Of a DNA stretch of 64,000 bases, positions 22,787 through 32,886 are shown piece after piece. The stretch spans positions 558,001 to 622,000 of the forward strand of contig NZ_JACGFN010000001.1 in NCBI RefSeq assembly GCF_016950255.1, in the 5' to 3' direction. Origin of the DNA: Pectobacterium brasiliense (GTDB taxonomy: Bacteria > Pseudomonadota > Gammaproteobacteria > Enterobacterales > Enterobacteriaceae). Positions within the stretch are counted from its first letter, which is position 1. Each line of letters begins with the position of its first letter. The position numbers and the translations under genes are program-made. The notes under the pieces are model-generated. The model worked only from the letters and a program-made list of their open reading frames with translations, ran no database searches and was not told the origin of the DNA.

Positions 22787-23770
22787 ATGCATAAATTCAC
22801 TAAGGCGCTGGCAGCAATCGGGTTGGCTGCTGTTATGTCACAATCAGCTATGGCAGAGAACTTAAAGCTGGGCTTTCTGGTTAAACAACCGGAAGAACCG
22901 TGGTTCCAAACGGAATGGAAGTTCGCTGATAAAGCAGGGAAAGACCTTGGTTTTGATGTGATAAAAATTGCGGTTCCCGATGGTGAAAAGACCCTGAACG
23001 CGATCGACAGTCTGGCAGCCAGTGGAGCGAAAGGCTTCGTTATCTGTACGCCGGATCCGAAGTTGGGGCCAGCCATTATAGCGAAAGCGCGCAGCTACGA
23101 TCTGAAAGTGATCGCGGTTGATGACCAGTTCGTGAATGCCAAAGGTCAACCGATGGATACCGTGCCATTGGTGATGATGGCGGCCACCAAAATTGGCGAG
23201 CGTCAGGGGCAGGAATTGTATAAAGAGATGACCAAACGCGGCTGGAAAGTAGAGGAAACCGCCGTGATGGCGATTACTGCTGATGAGCTGGATACCGCGC
23301 GTCGCCGCACATCCGGCTCCATGGACGCGCTGAAAACCGCAGGGTTCCCGGAAAAACAGATCTACAAAGTGCCAACCAAATCTAACGATATCCCCGGTGC
23401 ATTCGACGCAGCTAACTCCATGCTGGTTCAGCATCCGGGCGTGAAAAACTGGCTGATTATCGGCATGAACGATAACACCGTGCTGGGTGGCGTGCGTGCA
23501 ACGGAAGGTCAGGGATTTAAAGCCGCAAACGTCATTGGTATCGGTATCAACGGCGTGGATGCGGTGAGCGAGCTGTCTAAAGGTCAGGCAACGGGCTTCT
23601 TTGGTTCACTGCTGCCAAGCCCGGATATCCACGGTTACAAGAGTATCCAGATGCTGAATGACTGGGTGACCAAAGGCGTTGAGCCGGAGAAATTCACCGA
23701 AGTGACCGACGTGGTGCTGATCACTCGTGACAACTTTAAGGTCGAACTGGAGAAAAAAGGCCTGATGTAA
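22787..23770 (+). CDS. araF: L-arabinose periplasmic binding protein AraF
   Basis: A 327-aa exported protein almost identical to E. coli AraF. Residues 1-23 form a Sec signal ending SQSAMA before ENLKLGFLVK. The binding-protein signatures PEEPWFQTEWKFADKAGK and the C-terminal VTDVVLITRDNFK are present. The ATG at 22787 follows GGAG; an upstream ATG at 22748 would add a non-signal extension and is rejected. It is the first gene of araFGH. Confidence 0.98.
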   Translation: MHKFTKALAAIGLAAVMSQSAMAENLKLGFLVKQPEEPWFQTEWKFADKAGKDLGFDVIKIAVPDGEKTLNAIDSLAASGAKGFVICTPDPKLGPAIIAKARSYDLKVIAVDDQFVNAKGQPMDTVPLVMMAATKIGERQGQELYKEMTKRGWKVEETAVMAITADELDTARRRTSGSMDALKTAGFPEKQIYKVPTKSNDIPGAFDAANSMLVQHPGVKNWLIIGMNDNTVLGGVRATEGQGFKAANVIGIGINGVDAVSELSKGQATGFFGSLLPSPDIHGYKSIQMLNDWVTKGVEPEKFTEVTDVVLITRDNFKVELEKKGLM

Positions 23771-23791
23771 TCACGCCTGATTCCGTAAAGA

Positions 23792-23851
23792 CGCGGATAA
23801 CGCCGGTCAGCATGACGCAGGTCGACGTTATCCTGATCGAAGTTATCCGCG
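23792..23851 (+). other. Intercistronic stem-loop between araF and araG
   Basis: A 10-bp inverted repeat CGCGGATAAC (23792-23801) / GTTATCCGCG (23842-23851) spans the araF-araG gap, with a further GTTATCC inside. Such hairpins commonly protect the binding-protein mRNA and reduce distal expression. That role is inferred here. Confidence 0.6.
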
Positions 23852-23881
23852 CTCTACCTGCATCGTTATGAGGAAACAGAC

Positions 23882-25405
23882 ATGACAGCACAGTCACCCT
23901 ATTTGTCGTTTCATGGGATTGGTAAAGAATTTCCCGGTGTTAAGGCGCTTTCGGATATCAGTTTTTCCTGCCATGCCGGCCAGATCCATGCATTGATGGG
24001 GGAAAACGGGGCGGGCAAGTCGACGCTGTTAAAGATCCTGAGCGGTAACTATTCACCGTCAGCGGGCGAGATCCATATTCAGGGTAAACCCGTACAGTTC
24101 AACAACACGATGGATGCCCTGAATTCGGGTGTTGCCATCATTTATCAGGAACTGCATCTGGTGCCGGAAATGACGGTCGCCGAGAACATCTATTTAGGTC
24201 AGCTGCCGCATAAATACGGCATGGTGAACTATTCGCTGCTGCGCTATGAAGCCAAACTTCAGTTGCAGCATTTGGGACTGGATATCGATCCTGATACCCC
24301 GCTGAAATACCTCTCTATCGGGCAGTGGCAGATGGTGGAAATCGCCAAGGCGCTGGCCCGTAACGCCAAGGTTATTGCTTTTGATGAGCCGACCAGTTCG
24401 CTGTCTGCCCGTGAAATCGAGCAACTTTTCCGTGTGATTACGGAATTGCGCAGTGAAGGCCGGGTCATTTTGTACGTTTCGCACCGGATGGAAGAAATTT
24501 TTGCGCTGAGTGATGCCATTACCGTGTTTAAAGATGGCCGCTACGTGCGCACGTTCGACGATATGCAGCAGGTGAACCATGAGTCGCTGGTACAGGCGAT
24601 GGTAGGGCGTAACCTGGGGGATATCTATGGCTATACGCCGCGTCCGCACGGCGAAGAGCGTCTGACGCTGAAAGACGTAAAAGCGCCGGGCGTGAAATCC
24701 ACGGTTTCCCTGAACGTGAAGCAGGGGGAAATTGTCGGGCTATTTGGTCTGGTGGGCGCTGGCCGAAGCGAACTGATGAAAGGGCTGTTTGGCGCGACCA
24801 AAATCACCAGCGGTCAGGTGCTGCTGGATGGCAAACCGCTGGTGGTGAATTCTCCCATTGATGCGATTCGTCAGGGCGTGATGCTCTGCCCGGAAGATCG
24901 CAAGGCGGACGGCATCATTCCGGTGCACTCGGTACGCGACAACATCAATATCAGCGCAAGGCGTAAGAGCCTGAAAGCCGGTTTTATTATTAACAATCAG
25001 TGGGAAGTTGATAACGCCTCGAAGCGCATTGCGGCGTTGAACATCAAAACGCCGTCTGATGAACAGCTGATTATGAATCTTTCCGGGGGAAACCAGCAGA
25101 AAGCCATTCTTGGCCGCTGGCTGTCCGAAGAGATGAAGGTCATTTTGCTCGATGAACCTACGCGCGGCATCGACGTCGGCGCGAAGCACGAAATTTATCA
25201 TGTCATCTATGAACTCGCGAATCAGGGGATCGCGGTGCTGTTTGCCTCCAGCGATTTACCAGAAGTGCTTGGGCTGGCCGACCGGATTATCGTCATGCGC
25301 GAAGGTGCCGTCTCTGGCGAACTGCTGCATACCGATGCCACAGAGCAGAAGGTGCTCAGTCTGGCTATGTTACGAACCCCCGATATCGAATCTGCGGTTG
25401 CCTGA
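23882..25405 (+). CDS. araG: L-arabinose ABC importer ATPase AraG
   Basis: A 507-aa sugar-type double ATPase. The first domain has Walker [10 protein letters not shown] (about 40-48), [15 protein letters not shown] (signature) and Walker [12 protein letters not shown]. The second has the degenerate P-loop [24 protein letters not shown] and [14 protein letters not shown]. This asymmetry is normal for RbsA/AraG/MglA proteins. It starts at an ATG after GAGGAAA, 111 bp after araF and 18 bp before araH. Confidence 0.97.
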   Translation: MTAQSPYLSFHGIGKEFPGVKALSDISFSCHAGQIHALMGENGAGKSTLLKILSGNYSPSAGEIHIQGKPVQFNNTMDALNSGVAIIYQELHLVPEMTVAENIYLGQLPHKYGMVNYSLLRYEAKLQLQHLGLDIDPDTPLKYLSIGQWQMVEIAKALARNAKVIAFDEPTSSLSAREIEQLFRVITELRSEGRVILYVSHRMEEIFALSDAITVFKDGRYVRTFDDMQQVNHESLVQAMVGRNLGDIYGYTPRPHGEERLTLKDVKAPGVKSTVSLNVKQGEIVGLFGLVGAGRSELMKGLFGATKITSGQVLLDGKPLVVNSPIDAIRQGVMLCPEDRKADGIIPVHSVRDNINISARRKSLKAGFIINNQWEVDNASKRIAALNIKTPSDEQLIMNLSGGNQQKAILGRWLSEEMKVILLDEPTRGIDVGAKHEIYHVIYELANQGIAVLFASSDLPEVLGLADRIIVMREGAVSGELLHTDATEQKVLSLAMLRTPDIESAVA

Positions 25406-25423
25406 CCGCGAAGGAGCAAAATA

Positions 25424-26410
25424 ATGTCAACGGTTAGGTCTACAACCTCAGAAAAGAAGAAAAACGGTATGGGATTGTCCCGCATTTGGGATAACTACGG
25501 CATGCTGGTGGTGTTTGCCGTGCTGTTTCTTGGCTGTGCGATTTTCGTCCCGAATTTCGCGACGTTTATCAATATGAAAGGGCTGGGGCTGGCGATCTCC
25601 ATGTCCGGTATGGTGGCCTGTGGGATGCTGTTCTGTCTGGCTTCCGGAGACTTTGACCTGTCGGTGGCCTCAATCATTGCCTGTGCCGGTGTGGCGACGG
25701 CGGTGGTGATCAATATCAGTGAAAGCCTGTGGATCGGTGTCAGCGCTGGGCTGTTGCTTGGCGTGGCGTTCGGTTTGCTCAACGGTTTCGTGATTGCCCG
25801 TTTGAAGATTAACGCACTGATCACCACGCTGGCAACGATGCAGATTGCGCGCGGTCTGGCGTACATCATTTCCGATGGTAAAGCGGTAGGGATTGAAGAT
25901 GAGCGTTTTTTCGAGCTGGGCTATGCCAACTGGCTGGGCTTGCCTGCGCCAATCTGGATCACCATTGGTTGCATGATTCTGTTTGGTCTGTTGCTGAACA
26001 AAACCACCTTTGGCCGCAACACGCTGGCGATTGGGGGCAATGAAGAGGCGGCGCGTCTGGCTGGGGTACCAGTGGTACGCACCAAGATCATCATTTTCGC
26101 CTTGTCCGGTCTGGTATCGGCGGCGGCGGGTATCATTCTGGCATCGCGCATGACCAGCGGCCAGCCGATGACCTCTATCGGATATGAGCTGATCGTGATT
26201 TCCGCCTGTGTGCTGGGTGGCGTGTCGCTGAAAGGCGGGATCGGTAAAATTTCTTACGTGGTAGCTGGCGTGCTGATTTTGGGTACGGTGGAGAACGCGA
26301 TGAACCTGCTGAACATCTCTCCGTTTGCCCAGTATGTGGTGCGTGGCCTGATTCTGCTGGCGGCGGTTATCTTTGACCGCTACAAACAGCTGGCGAAGAA
26401 AACGGTATAA
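25424..26410 (+). CDS. araH: L-arabinose ABC importer permease AraH
   Basis: A 328-aa multi-helix permease of the RbsC/AraH/MglC family. It carries the family segments GMVACGMLFCLASGDFDLSV and LGGVSLKGGIGKISYVVAGVL. The start ATG follows AAGGAG. Together with AraF and AraG it forms the high-affinity importer. Confidence 0.96.
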   Translation: MSTVRSTTSEKKKNGMGLSRIWDNYGMLVVFAVLFLGCAIFVPNFATFINMKGLGLAISMSGMVACGMLFCLASGDFDLSVASIIACAGVATAVVINISESLWIGVSAGLLLGVAFGLLNGFVIARLKINALITTLATMQIARGLAYIISDGKAVGIEDERFFELGYANWLGLPAPIWITIGCMILFGLLLNKTTFGRNTLAIGGNEEAARLAGVPVVRTKIIIFALSGLVSAAAGIILASRMTSGQPMTSIGYELIVISACVLGGVSLKGGIGKISYVVAGVLILGTVENAMNLLNISPFAQYVVRGLILLAAVIFDRYKQLAKKTV

Positions 26411-26418
26411 ATGCTCGT

Positions 26419-26452
26419 GCGGCAGGTAAGAGAATCTGCCGCTTTCTCTCTT
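26419..26452 (+). terminator. Stem-loop between araH and araC
   Basis: 7-bp stem GCGGCAG / CTGCCGC with a 10-nt loop followed by TTTCTCTCTTATT. A possible partial terminator that separates araC expression from araFGH. Confidence 0.6.
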
Positions 26453-26474
26453 ATTCGCGTGTACCGGAGGCTCG

Positions 26475-27407
26475 ATGTATCACCGTATGGCGCATGAATC
26501 TCAGCCTAATCCGCTGCTGCCGGGATATTCGTTCAACGCTTATCTTGTGGCTGGCCTGACGCCGATTCTGGCAGAAGGGCCGCTCGACTTCTTTATCGAT
26601 CGTCCCGATGGAATGAAAGGCTACATTATTAACCTCACCATGAAAGGACAGGGTCAGGTCTTTGATGGCGATGAGACCTTTTTCTGTAATCCCGGTGACC
26701 TGCTGCTGTTCCCGCCGAAATCGAAGCATTTTTATGGCCGTTCGCCGAGCAGCGACTGTTGGTATCACCGCTGGGTCTATTTTCGCCCGCGCGCCTACTG
26801 GGCTGACTGGCTGGAATGGCACACCAAAAGCAGCGGCATTGGTCGCATGAGTCTGCCGAATAACCAACTGCTGCTGGAATTCGACAGGCTGTTTGCCAAT
26901 ATCGAACAGACGCAGCGTTCCGGGCGTCGTTTTTCGGAAGAACTGGGTATGAATCTGCTGGAGCGGCTGCTGCTCCGCGCGATGGAAGAAGATCCACAGA
27001 GCCCGCAGAAGATCATGGATCCGCGTGTGATAGAAGCCTGCCAGTTTATTACCAGCAATCTGGCCGGAGAACTGCGGATCGACGAAGTCGCGCGGCACGT
27101 TTGTCTGTCGCCGTCGCGGCTGGCGCATCTGTTCCGTGAACAGGTAGGCATTAATATTTTGCGCTGGCGTGAAGATCAGCGTGTGATTCGCGCCAAACTG
27201 TTACTACAGACGACGCAAGAATCTATCGCCAACATTGGTCGCGTGGTGGGGTATGACGATCAGCTGTATTTCTCACGCGTGTTTCGTAAGCGAGTCGGCG
27301 TCAGCCCCAGCGATTTCCGTCGCCGCAGCAGTGAAATCAACTATCCGGCAGCCAAAACGCTGCCCGTGGCGTGGGGAGAGCGGATGCCCAGCGCCGTGAG
27401 CGGCTAA
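26475..27407 (+). CDS. araC: Arabinose operon regulator AraC
   Basis: A 310-aa AraC-family regulator. The N-terminal cupin/dimerisation domain (about 1-170; [20 protein letters not shown]) binds L-arabinose. The C-terminal double HTH includes [20 protein letters not shown] and [21 protein letters not shown]. Unlike E. coli, where araC is divergent from araBAD, it is here the last gene after araFGH. The ATG follows GGAGGC. Confidence 0.96.
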   Translation: MYHRMAHESQPNPLLPGYSFNAYLVAGLTPILAEGPLDFFIDRPDGMKGYIINLTMKGQGQVFDGDETFFCNPGDLLLFPPKSKHFYGRSPSSDCWYHRWVYFRPRAYWADWLEWHTKSSGIGRMSLPNNQLLLEFDRLFANIEQTQRSGRRFSEELGMNLLERLLLRAMEEDPQSPQKIMDPRVIEACQFITSNLAGELRIDEVARHVCLSPSRLAHLFREQVGINILRWREDQRVIRAKLLLQTTQESIANIGRVVGYDDQLYFSRVFRKRVGVSPSDFRRRSSEINYPAAKTLPVAWGERMPSAVSG

Positions 27408-27521
27408 CGTTCTAAAATGTGACAGATTCCCCTGGCTGTTATCCCTCTCTGCAATCTGGCGGATGACGGGTATATACTGAGTGAGAAATCACAAAGTCAA
27501 AATAAGCTAAGGGGAATCGTC

Positions 27522-28568
27522 ATGAGTGAGACCGTTCGTGTTGGACTGCTGGGCTATGGCTATGCCAGTAAGACATTCCACGCGCCGTTGATTGCAGGTA
27601 CGACGGGTATGGAGCTGGTGGCCGTGTCCAGCAGCAGTGCTGAAAAAGTGCATGCAGATTGGGCAAATCTGCGAGTAGAGAAAGACCCTCAGACGTTATT
27701 TAACGATCCCGATATTGACCTCATTGTTATTCCTACCCCCAATGACACGCACTTCCCGCTGGCAAAACAGGCGCTGGAAGCGGGCAAGCATGTCGTTGTC
27801 GATAAACCTTTTACAGTGACGTTGTCACAAGCATACGACTTGGGCGCTATAGCCGACCGTGTCGGAAAAATGCTTTCTGTTTTCCATAACCGTCGTTGGG
27901 ACAGCGATTTTCTGACGCTGAAACAGCTGCTGGCGGCGGGAACGTTAGGAAATGTGGTGTATATGGAATCGCATTTCGATCGCTTCCGCCCCGAGGTTCG
28001 CCAGCGCTGGCGTGAAGACGGCAGCGAAGGCAGCGGGATTTGGTACGATCTTGGGCCGCACTTGCTGGATCAAGCACTGGAGCTGTTTGGCTTGCCGGTG
28101 GCGATTCAGGTAGATATGGCACGGTTGAGGCCTGGGAGTAAGGCAATCGATTATTTCCACGCGACGCTGATTTACCCACAACGCCGGGTTGTCCTGCACG
28201 CCAGCATGCTGGTGGCGGCGGCTTCTGCTCGCTATATCGTGCATGGCACACGCGGCAGCTTTGTAAAATACGGTCTTGATCCACAGGAAGATCGCCTGAA
28301 AGCGGGTGAACGTCCACCGCTGGCCGACTGGGGTCAGGATAAACACGATGGTGTGCTGACACTGTCTCGCGATGGCATTACGGCGGAGCAAACGATCGCC
28401 ACGATTCCGGGTAACTACCCGGCTTACTACGCTGCAGTGCGCGATGCGCTGACGGGTAAAGGCGAAAACCCCGTCAGCGTGCATCAGGCGATTCAGGTGA
28501 TGGAACTGATCGAGCTTGGGCTGCTTTCCCACGAGCAGAAAAAAGCCGTCACGGTGAAAAATAGCTAG
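27522..28568 (+). CDS. ydgJ: Gfo/Idh/MocA oxidoreductase YdgJ
   Basis: A 348-aa NAD(P)-dependent oxidoreductase closely matching E. coli YdgJ. The Rossmann motif GLLGYGYASKTFHAPLI lies near the N-terminus, EAGKHVVVDKPFTVT contains the catalytic Lys of the EKP/DKP motif, and SGIWYDLGPHLLDQAL is the substrate-domain motif. The substrate is not established. The start follows AAGGGGAAT. Confidence 0.93.
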   Translation: MSETVRVGLLGYGYASKTFHAPLIAGTTGMELVAVSSSSAEKVHADWANLRVEKDPQTLFNDPDIDLIVIPTPNDTHFPLAKQALEAGKHVVVDKPFTVTLSQAYDLGAIADRVGKMLSVFHNRRWDSDFLTLKQLLAAGTLGNVVYMESHFDRFRPEVRQRWREDGSEGSGIWYDLGPHLLDQALELFGLPVAIQVDMARLRPGSKAIDYFHATLIYPQRRVVLHASMLVAAASARYIVHGTRGSFVKYGLDPQEDRLKAGERPPLADWGQDKHDGVLTLSRDGITAEQTIATIPGNYPAYYAAVRDALTGKGENPVSVHQAIQVMELIELGLLSHEQKKAVTVKNS

Positions 28569-28888
28569 ATTTACCGCGTTTTATTCCAGATAGTTAATGG
28601 TTTGTTTAAACAGGCGATCTTAGGATCGCTCTAGACTGCTGAGAAAATCAATCGAACGGTGATAATGGTCGAGGGTAAAAATGCAGTACAGGCGTATTTC
28701 ACGCTCGATTTACAATGTTCGGCAGGCGCTTCTAATGCCTTTATCGCATTACCACCGTTTTCTGTCTGTAAACAGATTTATCGACTCAGATTTCTAGATT
28801 CACATTTAGTCATAGATAACTTTGGGCGATCCTCCGATCGCCCGTCTTGTTAGAGTGTTCATTTGGCGGATAACAGACTAGGGGAAAG
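28569..28888. other. Intergenic region ydgJ to YfeH-like gene
   Basis: 320 bp without a supported gene. It contains two short hairpins: GCGATC / GATCGC at 28614-28629, and a stronger 8-bp stem GGGCGATC / GATCGCCC at 28824-28843 with only a weak T-run after it. A 64-codon plus-strand frame at 28659 has no homology I recognise. Confidence 0.5.
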
Positions 28889-29890
28889 GTGTCGGGCATG
28901 GGGTGGTTACAACGGTTACGTATTGATAAATTCTTATTGGTTCTGATTTTGGTGGTGGTGACGGCGTCGGTTCTTCCTGCTGAAGGCTCCGTGAAGGTTT
29001 TCTTTGAGCGCCTAACCACGGCGGCGATTGCTCTGCTGTTCTTTATGCACGGCGCGAAGCTATCGCGTGAAGCGATTAGTGCGGGTATGGGGCACTGGCG
29101 GTTGCATCTGGTGGTGTTTGCCAGCACGTTTATTCTGTTCCCGCTGCTGGGAATCGGTATGAGTCTGTTGTCGCCAGTGGTGCTGACGCCGACCCTGTAT
29201 CTGGGTTTCCTCTATCTGTGTGCGCTACCAGCGACAGTGCAGTCGGCGATTGCTTATACCTCAATGGCTGGTGGTAATGTCGCAGCGGCGATTTGTAGCG
29301 CCTCCGCATCCAGTATTCTGGGCGTGTTTCTTTCGCCGATTCTGGTCGGTTTGCTGATGCATACGCAGGGGGGAGAAACGGATACGCTGCACGCGATTGG
29401 GTCTATTATCATGCAGTTAATGGTGCCTTTCGTGATTGGTCATCTGTCTCGCCCGCTGATTGCCAAGTGGGTTGAACGTAACCGTAAGCTGATTAATATT
29501 ACTGACCGGTCATCAATTCTTTTGGTGGTGTATGTTGCTTTCAGCGAGGCGGTTGTGCAGGGGATTTGGGGACAGATCAACGTCTGGTCATTACTGGCCG
29601 TCGTCGGTTGTTCGATCGTGCTGCTAGCGATTGTGCTGGTGGTGAATACGCTGGTAGCTCGGAAGATGGGCTTTAATACCGCCGATGAAATCACCATCGT
29701 ATTCTGCGGTTCGAAGAAGAGCCTGGCGAATGGGATCCCGATGGCAAACGTGCTATTTCCTGCCGCGGCTGTCGGTGCGATGGTGCTGCCGTTGATGATT
29801 TTCCACCAAATCCAACTGATGGTCTGCGCTGCGCTGGCTCAGCGTTATGCCAAGCGGATAAGCAAAGAACAGGATACGCCTCGTCAGTAA
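28889..29890 (+). CDS. Bile acid:sodium symporter family transporter (YfeH-like)
   Basis: A 333-aa membrane protein with about ten helices, resembling E. coli YfeH (SBF-like/BASS superfamily). Typical segments are ALLFFMHGAKLSREA, YLCALPATVQSAIAYTSMAGGN and IVFCGSKKSLANGIPMANVLF. The transported substrate is unknown. The start is GTG at 28889 after AGGGGAAAG; an ATG at 28898 is an alternative. Confidence 0.88.
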   Translation: MSGMGWLQRLRIDKFLLVLILVVVTASVLPAEGSVKVFFERLTTAAIALLFFMHGAKLSREAISAGMGHWRLHLVVFASTFILFPLLGIGMSLLSPVVLTPTLYLGFLYLCALPATVQSAIAYTSMAGGNVAAAICSASASSILGVFLSPILVGLLMHTQGGETDTLHAIGSIIMQLMVPFVIGHLSRPLIAKWVERNRKLINITDRSSILLVVYVAFSEAVVQGIWGQINVWSLLAVVGCSIVLLAIVLVVNTLVARKMGFNTADEITIVFCGSKKSLANGIPMANVLFPAAAVGAMVLPLMIFHQIQLMVCAALAQRYAKRISKEQDTPRQ

Positions 29891-29918
29891 GCGATTATCG
29901 GTCTCTCGCATTATGCAA

Positions 29919-29951
29919 AACGCCCTCGGTCTTACACAGGCCGAGGGCGTT
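29919..29951 (+). terminator. Stem-loop terminator after the YfeH-like gene
   Basis: Perfect 11-bp stem AACGCCCTCGG / CCGAGGGCGTT with an 11-nt loop, 28 bp past the stop. The T-run after it is short. Confidence 0.65.
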
Positions 29952-30132
29952 GTCATTTGTAACAAACACTTGTAACTACACGGAAACACAAAAAATAATC
30001 TATTACAGTGATAGTTTCAAGGTGGTGTTACTTTTTTGTTGCGTTACGTTATAACAATACTCGCTCATCGAGATGTGTTGGATAGAGCAAGACACAGTTA
30101 ATGATAATTATTATTTTGAGATCGAGGGAAAT

Positions 30133-30597
30133 ATGTTTAAAAAAACGGTGTTAACTTTAGCGATGTTAGGGACGCTGGCTTCTGCATCTGTGCAGGCTGC
30201 TCAGGGTGCACAATGCGTAAAAACTAGTCAAAAAGAGATTGCGTCGTTATTTGACCGTTGGAATGCATCACTGAAAACGGGTGATGCGAAGAAGGTGAAT
30301 AGGAACTATGCGTCTGATGCCGTACTGCTGCCAACGCTGTCCGATCAACCGCGTACGACTGACGCCGAGCGTATTGATTACTTCGAACATTTCCTGGCGA
30401 AAAAGCCGGTTGGCAAGATTGATACCAGCACGATCCGCATCGGCTGTAATAAGGCTGTTGATACCGGAACCTACACCTTCACATTCGGTGACGGTAGCGT
30501 AGCCAAGGCACGCTATACCTACACTTATGCCTGGGACGCGAAACAGAAGCAGTGGTTGATTACCACGCACCATTCCTCGGCAAACCCGGCCAGTTGA
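30133..30597 (+). CDS. Secreted SgcJ/EcaC-like NTF2-fold protein
   Basis: A 154-aa protein with a clear Sec signal (MFKKTVLTLAMLGTLASASVQA, residues 1-22), so periplasmic or secreted. The mature part has the pattern of the SgcJ/EcaC/CaMKII-association NTF2-like family: EIASLFDRWNASLKTGD, then RTTDAERIDYFEHFL, then a C-terminal YTYTYAWDAKQKQWLITTHHSS. The ligand and role are unknown. The ATG at 30133 follows GAGGGAAAT; an upstream start at 30073 is rejected. Confidence 0.8.
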   Translation: MFKKTVLTLAMLGTLASASVQAAQGAQCVKTSQKEIASLFDRWNASLKTGDAKKVNRNYASDAVLLPTLSDQPRTTDAERIDYFEHFLAKKPVGKIDTSTIRIGCNKAVDTGTYTFTFGDGSVAKARYTYTYAWDAKQKQWLITTHHSSANPAS

Positions 30598-30629
30598 TCT
30601 CTGTAATTTATCGGTAATAAACTTGTGTC

Positions 30630-30660
30630 AAACGGCTAACGGAAGTTAGCCGTTTTTCGT
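30630..30660. terminator. Terminator between the SgcJ-like gene and add
   Basis: Perfect 11-bp stem AAACGGCTAAC / GTTAGCCGTTT with a GGAA loop followed by a T-tract, between convergent genes. Confidence 0.88.
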
Positions 30661-30676
30661 GTGCGGTTGACCCAAA

Positions 30677-31693
30677 TTATTGAACTGCACCGCGCTTACG
30701 CAGAACCTTTTCACGCAACTGCTGCTTTTCCTGCTCGCTGATAAACGCAATGTTCAGGCCGTTTTCCTGCGCTTTGCGGGTTTCTACCGCCGTCAGGCCA
30801 GCAAGTGGTGCCGCGACCTCGTATTCGTGACGGATCTCTATGCCCTGAACCGCAGGATCGTCCGTGTTGATGGTGGCGGGGATTTCATAACGCAGGAAGT
30901 GGATCAGCGGATGTTTATCCAGTGATTCCACGGTGCTGGTTTGAATGTTAGAGGTCAGACAGGATTCGATGCCGATGCCATGCTCCGCCATGTGTGTCAT
31001 CAGACGCGGATCGATAATCGCGGTTACGCCATGTCCGATGCGCTCGGCACCCAAATGGTTAATCGCCTGCCAGATACTTTCCGGCCCGGCGGCTTCACCC
31101 GCGTGAACCGTGATGTGCCAGCCAGCATCGCGAGCTTGTCGGAAATGAGAAGTAAACTGCGCACCGGGGTAACCCAATTCATCACCGGCCAGATCGAGCG
31201 CGGCGATGCGATCGCGCTGGGACAGCAGGGCGTCCAGCTCTTGCTGGCAGGCCTCGGTGCCGAATGTCCGACTCATGATGCCAATCAGACGGATATCGGT
31301 ATCGAAATCACGGCAGCCTGCGGTAATACCGTCGATCACCGCTTCAACAACGCCAGCAATCGGCAGTTTATGATTCATTGCCATATAGTAGGGGGAGAAA
31401 CGCAGTTCTGCGTAATCCAGCCCGGCTTTCACGGCATCTTCAACGTTCTCGTAAGCCACGCGGCGGCAGGCATCCAGTGAACCAAGTACGGCCACGCCCC
31501 AGTCGAGTTTTTGTAAAAAGCTCAGTAAGTCAGGTTCGTTTTTGGTGACCTGAACGTGAGGACGGAGCGCGTCAAGATCGCTGGCGGGTAACGTGATATT
31601 GTACTGGTGACCTAGATCCAGAATAGTCTGGGCGCGGATATTACCATCTAAATGGCGGTGGATATCCGTCAACGGCAGGAGTGAATCAATCAT
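30677..31693 (-). CDS. add: Adenosine deaminase
   Basis: A 338-aa zinc enzyme deaminating (deoxy)adenosine to (deoxy)inosine. Zinc ligands sit in the N-terminal [14 protein letters not shown] motif. The catalytic [14 protein letters not shown], the IGHGVTAI region and [11 protein letters not shown] are all present. It is close in length to E. coli Add (333 aa). Confidence 0.97.
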   Translation of the reverse strand: MIDSLLPLTDIHRHLDGNIRAQTILDLGHQYNITLPASDLDALRPHVQVTKNEPDLLSFLQKLDWGVAVLGSLDACRRVAYENVEDAVKAGLDYAELRFSPYYMAMNHKLPIAGVVEAVIDGITAGCRDFDTDIRLIGIMSRTFGTEACQQELDALLSQRDRIAALDLAGDELGYPGAQFTSHFRQARDAGWHITVHAGEAAGPESIWQAINHLGAERIGHGVTAIIDPRLMTHMAEHGIGIESCLTSNIQTSTVESLDKHPLIHFLRYEIPATINTDDPAVQGIEIRHEYEVAAPLAGLTAVETRKAQENGLNIAFISEQEKQQLREKVLRKRGAVQ

Positions 31694-31814
31694 AATGTTA
31701 TTGTCTGATTACTGTTTTTCATACGACGAAGTATAAAAAGAAATCGTGGTAAATAGCCAACGGTTACCGCTGAAATTCAATCACTCTGAACAATCATTGA
31801 GCAAAAACAATCTG

Positions 31815-32792
31815 TTACTGTTTTTCCTGACCGGTAGCACGGGCGTTCAACTTAGGAATAGCTCGGATATAAATGAGTTCGCTGAGCAATTCTACTAACG
31901 TTTGGCTGACGATCACGGCCGGAAGGAGCGGCAGTGCGCCGGGTATTGCCAACGCCAGCGGCAGAATCACCAGAGAATTACGCGTGCTGGCGCTGAAGGC
32001 CACGGCGCGCCCGCCAGTTGAATCCAACCGGAACACGCGGCCCGTGAACCAGCCGAGCAGCGGGGCCAGCAGCGCGAAGAGTACATAAAATGGCACCGCG
32101 AGTAATACCGACGCCCAGGTGGTGCGCAGTTGGGGAATGACCGCCGCAACGACGATAAACAGCACCAGAGCGGTAACCGGAACGGGAAGATAGCTCAATG
32201 CATCCGAAAATATTGCCATCGTGCGCTGTCTCGCCGCTAGCCATTGCAGAAGCGCGGCCAGCGCTAAAGGCACGGCAATCAACCAGATAAACGCGTCGAT
32301 AAAGGGCGCGAAGACGATAAGTTCAGAGGCGTCCTGACCGAGAAATAACGTCAGGTAGAAGGGCAGCGCCAACATTTGCAGTATCAATAAAATGGGCGTT
32401 GCGGCCAACAGACGGGCGGCATCTGCACGCCCCAGATGCGCGAATGTCACCACGTAGTCAATACAGGGGGCGAGTAATACCAATATGATACCCAGCTTCA
32501 CCAGCGGTTCGGTGGGGAGGAAGGGCAACAGCGCCGCGACGAACAACGGAATCACGATGAAGTTGGCAGCAAGCAACGCGCCGATGAATCTGACCTGAGT
32601 GAGGCTTTTTCCTATAGTGGTCAGCGGCACTTGCAGGAACGTGACAAACAGCATCAGCGCCAGCGCCGGACTAATCACGATATCCAGTTGCTCTGTTCCC
32701 GGCAGCACCAAAGCTGTTGCCACTGCTGCTATCACGGCAACAAAATAGATCGCAGCCTGATGGGCTTCCATGAAGGATTTCAACGCGGACAT
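31815..32792 (-). CDS. ACR3/BASS-type transporter (arsenic-resistance-protein-like)
   Basis: A 325-aa protein with about ten hydrophobic helices. It resembles ACR3/ArsB-like members of the bile acid:sodium symporter superfamily: LVLLAPCIDYVVTFAHLGRAD is like the conserved ACR3 LGxAPCxxMVxVW region, and AFSASTRNSLVILPLALA is typical of helix 9. No arsR or arsC neighbours are present, so arsenite export is not supported by context; the substrate is open. Confidence 0.72.
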   Translation of the reverse strand: MSALKSFMEAHQAAIYFVAVIAAVATALVLPGTEQLDIVISPALALMLFVTFLQVPLTTIGKSLTQVRFIGALLAANFIVIPLFVAALLPFLPTEPLVKLGIILVLLAPCIDYVVTFAHLGRADAARLLAATPILLILQMLALPFYLTLFLGQDASELIVFAPFIDAFIWLIAVPLALAALLQWLAARQRTMAIFSDALSYLPVPVTALVLFIVVAAVIPQLRTTWASVLLAVPFYVLFALLAPLLGWFTGRVFRLDSTGGRAVAFSASTRNSLVILPLALAIPGALPLLPAVIVSQTLVELLSELIYIRAIPKLNARATGQEKQ

Positions 32793-32886
32793 GGTGTCAT
32801 CTCAATATGAAGCAGAAAGTGTAGGGCAGAAAAAACGGCGGCTGCAAATGCGGCCACCGTGTGTCTTAGCGCGTAATACTACCGAA

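Noticed and set aside
28659..28853. 64-codon plus-strand frame between ydgJ and the YfeH-like gene
   Set aside because: Runs into the 28824-28843 hairpin, lacks protein-like composition and a family match.
29968..29985. TTGTAACTA resembling a Ter core after the YfeH-like gene
   Set aside because: Only the right half matches; the ATG preceding the core is absent, giving about 11 of 16 positions.
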